Positions 1 to 4,762 of a DNA stretch of 6,022 nucleotides are shown here, in pieces (position 1 is the stretch's first letter; each line of letters starts with the position of its first letter). A model generated the notes under the pieces. The model saw only the letters and a program-made list of their open reading frames with translations. It ran no database searches and was not told the DNA's origin. The position numbers were made by a program, and so were the translations under genes. Location: NCBI GenBank assembly GCA_021774355.1, contig JAJFJE010000116.1, forward strand, positions 1-6,022. Reading direction: 5' to 3'. Source of the stretch: Alphaproteobacteria bacterium (GTDB taxonomy: Bacteria; Pseudomonadota; Alphaproteobacteria; Zavarziniales; Zavarziniaceae).

Positions 1-653
1 GGGTGGTCGGGATCGTCGCCGCGCGCCTCAAGGAGCGCTACCGCCGGCCAAGCTTCGTCCTCGCCCTGTCGGGCCAGCAGGCCAAGGGCTCGGGCCGCTC
101 GGTTGCCGGGGTGGATCTGGGCGCCGCGGTGGCTGCGGCCCGTGCGGTCGGCCTGCTCAGCGCCGGAGGCGGCCATGCCATGGCGGCCGGCATCACCCTG
201 GACCGGGACCGGCTGGACGATCTGGAGGCATTCTGGTCGGCGCGGCTGGACGGGGCGGTCGCCCGGGCGTTGGCGGCGGACGGCCTGCGCATCGACGGCG
301 CGTTGTCCCTGGGCGGGCTGTCCTGGTCGCTGATCGCGCAACTGGAGCGCTTGGCTCCGTTCGGGGCGGGCAATGCCGAGCCGCGCTTTGTCCTGCCGGC
401 GGTCACCATCGCCTACGCCGCGGCGATGGGTCGCGGTCATTTGCGCCTGCGCCTGACCGATCATGGCGGCCGTGCCGCCGACGCCATTGCCTTTCGCGCC
501 GGCGACGGTGCCGTGGTCGATGCCCTGGCCCAGGCCCATGCGGCGGCCACGCCGCTCCACCTCGCCGGCCATCTCAGGGCGGATCGCTGGCAGGGCAGCC
601 GGCGCCTGCGCTTCGTGGTCGAAGACGCAGCCCTTGTCGATCGGCTCGGATAA
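1..653 (+). CDS. recJ: Single-stranded-DNA-specific exonuclease RecJ, C-terminal part (5' end outside window)
   Basis: RecJ degrades single-stranded DNA 5' to 3' in recombination and mismatch or base-excision repair. Only about the last 216 residues are present. The frame is open from the first base, so the GTG at 3 is an internal codon and not a start. The fragment opens with the family stretch VGIVAARLKERYRRPSFVLA. KGSGRSV and GVDLGAAV follow, and then the DHHA1 nucleic-acid-binding signature GGGHAMAAG at about fragment residues 55-63. The rest, including ERLAPFGAGNAEPRF and a beta-rich tail ending in the RLRFVVEDA region, fits the C-terminal OB-fold domain of RecJ. The N-terminal DHH catalytic domain lies upstream of the window. 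The stop is TAA at 651-653. A chorismate mutase gene starts 54 bp downstream on the same strand and could be co-transcribed. The identification is secure from motif order, and nothing in the visible part looks damaged. Confidence 0.95.
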   Translation, partial: VVGIVAARLKERYRRPSFVLALSGQQAKGSGRSVAGVDLGAAVAAARAVGLLSAGGGHAMAAGITLDRDRLDDLEAFWSARLDGAVARALAADGLRIDGALSLGGLSWSLIAQLERLAPFGAGNAEPRFVLPAVTIAYAAAMGRGHLRLRLTDHGGRAADAIAFRAGDGAVVDALAQAHAAATPLHLAGHLRADRWQGSRRLRFVVEDAALVDRLG

Positions 654-707
654 CGGCGGGGATCGGCGGACCGGGTGTCGACTGCAGGAACCAAACGAGG
701 AGGGGGC

Positions 708-1010
708 ATGCCCCGTTGCCGGACGATGGAAGAGGTCAGGGACGAGGTCGACCGCCTGGACCGGGCGATCGTGGCGCTTCTGGCCGAGCGACAGCAGCGG
801 ATCGTCGATGCCGGCCACATCAAGCCGGCGCGGACCCAGGTACGCGACGAGGCGCGGATCGACGACGTCGTCGCCAAGATCCGGGCCGAGGCGACCCGCC
901 ACGGTGCCGATCCCGACCTGATGGAGGCGATCTATCGCGACATGATGGAGCGTTTCATCGCCCACGAGCTGACCGTGTGGGACGGCCGCGGCGGCCGCTC
1001 CGCCGGTTGA
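708..1010 (+). CDS. Chorismate mutase, AroQ class, monofunctional
   Basis: This is a 100-residue all-helical protein predicted to convert chorismate to prephenate, the branch point to phenylalanine and tyrosine, in the cytoplasm. The ATG at 708 is chosen because AGGAGG at 698-703 lies just before it; an in-frame GTG at 675 would add 11 residues but lacks such a site. The pattern EVRDEVDRLD, then ALLAERQQ, then IKPAR, then VRDEARIDDVV matches the AroQ fold. Arg11, Arg28 and Lys39 fall at the same numbers as the substrate-binding residues of the E. coli mutase domain, and Asp47 and Arg50 align with its Asp48 and Arg51. The position equal to the catalytic Glu52 appears to be Ile51. The C-terminal FIAHELTVW resembles isochorismate-pyruvate lyase PchB, so a lyase activity cannot be excluded, but no siderophore or salicylate genes are visible. 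The gene sits between recJ and tRNA-Glu. Family assignment is firm; the exact reaction is less so. Confidence 0.88.
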   Translation: MPRCRTMEEVRDEVDRLDRAIVALLAERQQRIVDAGHIKPARTQVRDEARIDDVVAKIRAEATRHGADPDLMEAIYRDMMERFIAHELTVWDGRGGRSAG

Positions 1011-1013
1011 GCC

Positions 1014-1040
1014 TTGACCGGCCGACCCTGACCGTATATC
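1014..1040 (+). promoter_or_regulatory. Putative promoter of tRNA-Glu
   Basis: A TTGACC box at 1014-1019 and a TATATC box at 1035-1040 are separated by 15 bp, about 30 bp before the first base of the tRNA. The boxes resemble sigma-70 -35 and -10 elements, though the spacer is shorter than the usual 16-18 bp. The bases after the -10 (1041-1048) are almost all C and G. Such a GC-rich discriminator is typical of stable-RNA promoters under stringent control. The -35 box begins only 4 bp after the chorismate mutase stop. This is inferred from sequence alone. Confidence 0.45.
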
Positions 1041-1069
1041 TCCCCCGGACCGCGCTCGCGGCCTCCTGC

Positions 1070-1145
1070 GTCCCCATCGTCTAGAGGCCTAGGACACCAG
1101 CCTTTCACGTTGGTAACACGGGTTCGAATCCCGTTGGGGACGCCA
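1070..1145 (+). tRNA. tRNA-Glu (anticodon TTC)
   Basis: This is a complete 76-nt cloverleaf. The acceptor stem is GTCCCCA (1070-1076) paired with TGGGGAC (1135-1141), followed by discriminator G1142 and an encoded CCA at 1143-1145. The anticodon stem CCAGC/GTTGG (1097-1101 and 1109-1113, with one G-U pair) holds the loop CTTTCAC. The anticodon is therefore TTC at 1104-1106, which reads GAA and GAG glutamate codons. The T arm shows the standard GGGTTCGAATCCC. The tRNA is intact although its 3' end has served as the landing site for the integrative element whose remnant follows directly. This is expected, because such elements restore the tRNA 3' end on insertion. Confidence 0.97.
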
Positions 1146-1162
1146 TCGGCATGTTAGTGCTT

Positions 1163-1178
1163 GTCTGCATCTGCAGAC
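1163..1178. other. Short perfect inverted repeat after tRNA-Glu
   Basis: GTCTGC and GCAGAC flank a four-base ATCT loop, 17 bp past the tRNA CCA. The hairpin could end tRNA transcription or form part of the attachment arm. No run of T follows, so it is not a standard intrinsic terminator. Confidence 0.3.
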
Positions 1179-1243
1179 GTGCGCTGTTGTCTAAAAATCT
1201 AGGCTTTCTGCGGGTTTCCGGTCCGTGACCGTGCGCCGTTGTC
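1179..1243 (+). repeat. Direct repeat GTGCGCYGTTGTC, two copies
   Basis: Two 13-mers, at 1179-1191 and 1231-1243, differ at one base (T versus C at position 7) and are 52 bp apart. Their 3' part, TTGTC, recurs in TTGTCTGCA at 1161-1169 and 1253-1261. The copies lie between the tRNA attachment end and the integrase gene, where integrases of this type have arm-binding sites. That role is inferred from position and repetition only. Confidence 0.4.
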
Positions 1244-1336
1244 CGCCAATGGTTGTCTGCAGCAAAAATGCTTGTCGGTATATTTCGCGGTACCAGCAGA
1301 TTTTTGACCGGGCCGCCTGGTGCAAAAGTACCAACA

Positions 1337-1764
1337 ATGCCGCTGACCGACCGAACCGCCAGGGATGCCAAGGGCAGGGACAAGCCCTATCGAATCGCGG
1401 ATGCCGCTGGGCTCTACCTTCAGGTCCAGCCCAATGGCGGCCGCTATTGGCGGCTGGCCTATCGGTTCGGCGGCAAGCAGAAGACCCTGGCCCTGGGGGT
1501 CTACCCGGCGATCAGCCTCGCCGAGGCCCGGGAAGGTCGAGACCGGGCGAGGAAGCAGCTGGCCCGCGGGATCGACCCGGGCGAGGCGAAGAAGGCCGTC
1601 AGGCGCGCCGCCGTGGCGGCCGGGGGGTGGCACCTTTGAAGCTGTGGCCCTGGAATGGCTGGCGCGGCGAGATCGACCTGGACAAGGCCGAATGGCGCAT
1701 CCCGGCCGAGCGGGTGAAGACCAGGGTCGAGCATGTGGTGCCCCTAGCCCTCCAAGCGGCCAGG
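1337..1764 (+). pseudogene. Degenerate P4-type tyrosine integrase
   Basis: The intact ancestor would be an integrase of about 400 residues that catalyses site-specific insertion into tRNA genes. From the ATG at 1337, the first 85 or so codons encode a good N-terminal arm-binding domain (DUF4102 type): MPLTDRTARDAKGRDKPYRI, then GLYLQVQPNGGRYWRL, GGKQKTLALGVYPAISLAEAR and ARKQLARGIDPGEAKK. At a run of six G (1622-1627) the frame breaks and ends at TGA 1637-1639. One frame over, the protein continues as GTFEAVALEWLAR. At about 1660-1667 it jumps to a third frame reading WRGEIDLDKAEWRIPAERVK and VVPLALQA, which belongs well inside the catalytic domain. Roughly 180-200 codons are thus missing between these blocks. 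The first catalytic Arg is lost with the deletion. The later His/Arg and Tyr motifs are absent. Only the beta-hairpin Lys region survives. An in-frame ATG at 1268 is an alternative start. The gene cannot make an active recombinase; a 100-residue arm-binding peptide (1337-1639) could still be made. Confidence 0.85.
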
Positions 1765-1830
1765 CGGGGGCGCCAGGCACCACCTGCGGTCCATAACATT
1801 TCATCCTACACGGGAATTGTCTGTTGATTA

Positions 1831-1845
1831 GGCGCTAATTGCGCC
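1831..1845. other. Small hairpin GGCGC-TAATT-GCGCC
   Basis: A perfect 5-bp stem with a five-base AT loop lies just past the last integrase-derived frame, in a locally AT-richer stretch. A weak TTGATT at 1824-1829 and CAGTAT at 1845-1850 frame it, but with a 15-bp spacer they make a poor promoter. No T run follows, so a terminator role is unlikely. Confidence 0.25.
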
Positions 1846-1937
1846 AGTATCGGACGCTTTGCGCCTGGGCGACGGGAGGCCGCGCGGCTAGCATAAGCGT
1901 TAACCCGCTGTCGTTTCGGATTCACCCGAATTCGAGG

Positions 1938-2021
1938 CAAGCAAGGTCTGCGGCAAGCGACGTCTCAGGCAAGCAACGTCTCAGGCGAGCGACGTCTCAG
2001 GCCAGCAAGGTCTCAGGCCAG
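1938..2021 (+). repeat. Tandem array of a 16-bp repeat, five copies plus a partial sixth
   Basis: The units start at 1938, 1954, 1970, 1986 and 2002, each exactly 16 bp, followed by four bases of a sixth (2018-2021). The consensus is CAAGCRACGTCTCAGG. Units 2 to 4 differ from one another at one to three positions. Unit 1 ends TCTGCGG instead of TCTCAGG, and units 1 and 5 have AAGGTC in place of ACGTC at the centre. Units 2 and 4 contain the palindrome GACGTC, 32 bp apart. Because 16 is not a multiple of three, the array does not encode a regular peptide repeat. It ends about 60 bp before the chosen start of the diguanylate cyclase, so it may be a multi-copy protein-binding site for that gene. 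It could equally be a neutral minisatellite or an iteron-like relic of the mobile element. Confidence 0.85.
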
Positions 2022-2079
2022 TCTTGCGGCGCCCGGGTTGCGCCCGACATGGCAGCAGTTTGGCCGTCATCGGGGACAC

Positions 2080-3462
2080 ATGGTGTTTACCGCCCTCTCG
2101 AACCAGCCAGATCCGAAATTGTTGCGCCAATTGGTGGGCATCCAGCAGGTTGGGCTGGGGCTGCTGGTCGCGGTCGCCGCGGTCCAGGGCACCGGCTGGC
2201 TGATCCCGGACCTGGGGGAGAGTTTGGCCCGGGCGGGGCTGCGGATGACCTTCGGCACCACCCTGTGCACGGTCTTCGCCACCTTTGCCCTGGTGTTCCT
2301 CGAACACCGTGGGGCACCACGCGCGTTTGCCTGGGCAAGGCTGTGTGCCGCCCTGACCGCCATTCTGGGGCTGGCTTCGGCAGCCGCTCAGTTGACCGGC
2401 CTGCCGCTCGATTTCGCGCTCCAAAGTGCGCCGCCCTGGATGGGTCAGGCGGCGGCGATGAGCCTCCACAGCGCCCTGTTCTTCGCCTTGTTCGGGGGTG
2501 CCCAGCTGGTCGTCACCGAACGGGCGGGCCGCCTCGGCATGGCGGTGGACGGGCTGAATTTCGCCCTGCTGGTGCTGACCATCGACTCTCTGGCCGGTGC
2601 TGTGTTCCTCGCCGGACCGGAAGACGGCAGCCGCCTGTTGGCCCATGCCTCACCCGCGGCCCTGCTGTGTTTCGCGCTGACCACCCTGCTCAGCATTATC
2701 CGGCGCGTCGAATGCTGCCTGTTCAGCACCCTGTTCGGGGTCGGCATCGGCAGCCGGACCGCCCGGCTGGTCCTGCCCCTGTCGGTGGCGACGCCTTTTC
2801 TGTTCGTCGTCGGCCATGTCTATCTGGAGACCGAGGGCCTCCTGGCGCCGCCCCTTGCCGCGACGCTGACCGCGACGGTCAGTTCGGTCTTCTTCTTCGC
2901 CCTGGTCCTCGCGGCGGCCCGGGTGATCAACGGACTCGAGCGGGAGCTGAGGGAGCTTTCCCTGACCGACGAATTGACCGGTCTGTTGAATGGCCGCGGA
3001 TTCGAATTGCTGGGCGGGCAGGCAATGCGCGCGGCCCAGCGCAACCGTCAGGCCCTGACCGTCTTCTTCTTCGACCTGGATGGCCTGAAGCAGGTTAATG
3101 ATTGCTACGGCCATGACGTGGGGTCGCAGCTCATCGTCGATCTGGCCAATTTGCTGCGTTCCACCTTTCGTGGCGCCGATATTCCGGCGCGGGTCGGGGG
3201 CGACGAGTTCGCCGTGGTCTTCCACGACAGCGGCACCGATACCGAGTCCGCGTTGCGCCGCCTGGAGCGGGCCACCGGCGAGGCCAACGCCGCGTTGGGC
3301 CGCCCCTATCGGATCTCCTACAGCGTCGGACATGCGACGGCGGCCCCGGGCGAGACCATGACCATCGGCCAACTGGTGAACCGGGCGGACGCCCAGATGT
3401 ATGTCTTCAAGCGTGACAAGGCGGCCGAACGGGCGCATTTGGCCGCCAACACCACCGGCTGA
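2080..3462 (+). CDS. Membrane-bound diguanylate cyclase (GGDEF protein)
   Basis: Predicted to make cyclic di-GMP from two GTP at the inner membrane; c-di-GMP typically controls the switch between motility and biofilm. From the ATG at 2080 it has 460 residues. An in-frame TTG at 2038 would add 14 residues, but they are unlike a membrane-protein start. About eight hydrophobic helices can be seen, near residues 19-42, 56-74, 84-104, 126-146, 153-178, 187-207, 229-248 and 256-281. A motif GSRTARLVLPLS precedes the seventh, like the SRxARxLLP motif I recall from other multi-spanning sensor proteins. A short helix, INGLERELRELS, links to the GGDEF domain (about 294-446). That domain has LTDELTGLLN, FFFDLDGLKQVND with the metal-binding Asp332, YGHDVG, and the active site GGDEF at 373-377. 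An RGAD at 364-367, five residues before it, is the product-inhibition site (RxxD). No EAL domain is present. The input signal is unknown. The gene stands alone between the integrase scar and dgt, with the tandem array upstream. Confidence 0.93.
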   Translation: MVFTALSNQPDPKLLRQLVGIQQVGLGLLVAVAAVQGTGWLIPDLGESLARAGLRMTFGTTLCTVFATFALVFLEHRGAPRAFAWARLCAALTAILGLASAAAQLTGLPLDFALQSAPPWMGQAAAMSLHSALFFALFGGAQLVVTERAGRLGMAVDGLNFALLVLTIDSLAGAVFLAGPEDGSRLLAHASPAALLCFALTTLLSIIRRVECCLFSTLFGVGIGSRTARLVLPLSVATPFLFVVGHVYLETEGLLAPPLAATLTATVSSVFFFALVLAAARVINGLERELRELSLTDELTGLLNGRGFELLGGQAMRAAQRNRQALTVFFFDLDGLKQVNDCYGHDVGSQLIVDLANLLRSTFRGADIPARVGGDEFAVVFHDSGTDTESALRRLERATGEANAALGRPYRISYSVGHATAAPGETMTIGQLVNRADAQMYVFKRDKAAERAHLAANTTG

Positions 3463-3513
3463 CGGGTCGTGCGGTCACGGGTCGGCCGGCCCTGTTCCTG
3501 GCCGTTGCGATCC

Positions 3514-3543
3514 GGCGCCCGGCCTTGAACCGGCCCGGGTGCC
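3514..3543 (+). other. Strong GC hairpin between the diguanylate cyclase and dgt
   Basis: GGCGCCCGG (3514-3522) pairs with CCGGGTGCC (3535-3543) over nine pairs, one of them G-U, with a 12-base loop. It lies 52 bp after the cyclase stop and 16 bp before the dgt start. No T run follows, so it is not a textbook intrinsic terminator. It could slow or end read-through from upstream, or it could fold in the dgt leader next to the ribosome-binding region. In DNA this rich in G and C some such stems arise by chance. Confidence 0.4.
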
Positions 3544-3559
3544 CCTGTAGGGTCCGGCC

Positions 3560-4738
3560 ATGACCGACCTCGCGCCTTATGCTTCCCTCGCCGCCGCCAG
3601 CCGGGGAAGGCGTTACGCCGAGCCGGAAAGTCCGACCCGCAGCGCCTTTCAGCGCGACCGCGACCGCATCATCCATTCGAGCGCCTTCCGCAGGCTGCAA
3701 TACAAGACCCAGGTGTTTCTCTATCACGAGGGCGACCACTACCGCTCGCGCCTGACCCATTCCCTGGAAGTCGCCCAGATCGCCCGGTCGATCGGCCGGG
3801 TCCTGGCGCTCGACGAGGACCTGGCCGAGGCCCTGGCGCTCGCCCACGACCTGGGCCACACCTGTTTCGGCCATGCCGGCGAGGAGGCCCTGGACGCGGT
3901 GATGGTGCCGTTTGGCGGCTTCGACCACAACGCCCAGACCCTGCGCATCCTGACCCGGCTTGAACATCGCTATGGCGCCTTTGACGGCCTGAACCTGACC
4001 TGGGAAACCCTGGAGGGGGTGGTCAAGCATAATGGCCCGCTGCTCGATGCCGCCGGCGGGACCGGCGCCCGCCCCTTGCCCCTGGCGATCGTGGAATATG
4101 TCGCGGAGCACGATCTGGAACTGGCCAGCCATGCCGGCCCGGAGGCCCAGGTGGCGGCGCTGGCCGACGACATCGCCTATAACAATCACGACATCGACGA
4201 CGGCCTGCGGGCCGGCCTGTTCACCCTGGACGATCTGGTCGAGGTGCCCCTGGTGGGCGACGTGGTGGCCCAGGTCCGGGCGCTCTACCCGGGGGCAGAA
4301 CGGCAGCGCCAGGCTCATGAAGTGGTCCGCCGCCTGATCAACCGGATGGTCGACGATGTGATCGGCGAGAGCCGCCGGCGCCTGGCCGCGCTGGCGCCGG
4401 CTTCGGTCGCGGCGATCCGCGCGGCCGGCCGGCCGGTGGTGGCGTTTTCCGACGCCATGGCCGGGCAGGACCGGGCCTTGAAGGGCTTTTTGAAGACCCG
4501 TATGTATCGCGCCGACCGGGTCAACCGGATGACCTCCAAAGCCAGGCGGATCGTGCGCGACCTGTTTGCCCTGCTTCATGCCGAACCGGAGTGCCTGCCG
4601 GCCGCCTGGGCCCGCCGTGCCGACGGCGCCGGCACGCCCCGCACCGCCCGGCTGGTGGCCGACTTCATCGCCGGCATGACCGATCGCTTCGCCATCGAAG
4701 AACACGCCCGCCTGTTCGACGTGACCATACACCCCTGA
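3560..4738 (+). CDS. dgt: Deoxyguanosinetriphosphate triphosphohydrolase-like protein (HD domain)
   Basis: A 392-residue cytoplasmic HD-superfamily enzyme, predicted to hydrolyse dNTPs to deoxynucleosides and triphosphate and so to tune the nucleotide pool. The start fits the N-terminus of the family: an ATG at 3560 leads into the conserved YAEPESPTRSAFQRDRDRIIHSSAF and RRLQYKTQVF, with a weak GTAGGG at 3547-3552 as possible ribosome site. The metal-binding HD set is complete: His67 (RLTHSLEVAQIAR), His96-Asp97 (AHDLGHTCFGHAGE) and Asp203 (ADDIAYNNHDIDDG). Other family marks are GGFDHNAQTLRI, LNLTWETLEGVVKHNGP, the K-T-R-M-Y stretch at 312-316, and the C-terminal DFIAGMTDRFAIEEH. Its length of about 390 residues fits the short type 2 subgroup common in Alphaproteobacteria; substrate preference within the subgroup is uncertain. 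argS begins 24 bp downstream, so the two are probably one operon, an arrangement often seen in this class. Confidence 0.95.
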   Translation: MTDLAPYASLAAASRGRRYAEPESPTRSAFQRDRDRIIHSSAFRRLQYKTQVFLYHEGDHYRSRLTHSLEVAQIARSIGRVLALDEDLAEALALAHDLGHTCFGHAGEEALDAVMVPFGGFDHNAQTLRILTRLEHRYGAFDGLNLTWETLEGVVKHNGPLLDAAGGTGARPLPLAIVEYVAEHDLELASHAGPEAQVAALADDIAYNNHDIDDGLRAGLFTLDDLVEVPLVGDVVAQVRALYPGAERQRQAHEVVRRLINRMVDDVIGESRRRLAALAPASVAAIRAAGRPVVAFSDAMAGQDRALKGFLKTRMYRADRVNRMTSKARRIVRDLFALLHAEPECLPAAWARRADGAGTPRTARLVADFIAGMTDRFAIEEHARLFDVTIHP

Positions 4739-4762
4739 CTGTAGAACCGTGATCCCACAACC

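Larger units (their letters stand above)
1142..1830 (+). mobile_element. Remnant of a tRNA-Glu-integrated genetic element (integrase end)
   Basis: A P4-type integrase fragment starts about 190 bp after the tRNA-Glu 3' end and points away from it. This is the usual geometry of the left end of an integrative element or genomic island. The stretch between tRNA and integrase is less GC-rich than its neighbours and carries short repeats that could be integrase arm sites. The integrase is a pseudogene. No second copy of the tRNA 3' end (for example the TTCGAATCCCGTTGGGGAC segment) is seen downstream in the window, so the right boundary is unknown. The value 1830 marks only the end of the last integrase-derived frame. 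The element has apparently shrunk to a scar, or else it extends through the diguanylate cyclase without a visible right end. Confidence 0.65.
1828..2079. other. Non-coding region between integrase scar and diguanylate cyclase
   Basis: I see no gene supported here. Open frames across the region are continuations of frames from the neighbouring genes, and their residues look like nothing known. The region holds the hairpin at 1831-1845, a locally less GC-rich segment (about 1790-1935) with a GTTAAC site at 1899-1904, and the 16-bp tandem array at 1938-2021. Any promoter for the diguanylate cyclase should lie here, but no clear -35/-10 pair stands out. Confidence 0.6.

Noticed and set aside
675..707. 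Upstream GTG start for chorismate mutase
   Set aside because: There is no ribosome site before it, while the ATG at 708 has AGGAGG at a workable distance and starts a normal-length AroQ protein.
1938..2021. CRISPR array
   Set aside because: The units are 16 bp and directly joined, without unique spacers, and no cas genes are near.
2070..2080. CGGGGACACAT as a possible remnant of the tRNA 3' end (attR)
   Set aside because: Only about seven bases (GGGGACA against GGGGACG) agree with the tRNA end. The diagnostic TTCGAATCC part is missing, so chance is the better explanation.
1981..2646. Minus-strand frames opposite the cyclase and the tandem array
   Set aside because: They have Gln-, Arg- and Pro-rich antisense composition, no recognisable motifs, and lie opposite a well supported gene.
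1839..3098. A 419-codon plus-strand frame covering the tandem array and most of the diguanylate cyclase
   Set aside because: It is the shifted frame of the cyclase gene. It is rich in Arg, Pro and Gly without domains, while the overlapping frame carries the complete GGDEF protein.
3462..3484. Two copies of ACGGGTCG (3462-3469 and 3477-3484) after the cyclase stop
   Set aside because: There are only two eight-base copies in GC-rich DNA, with no further unit and no structure; this is likely chance.
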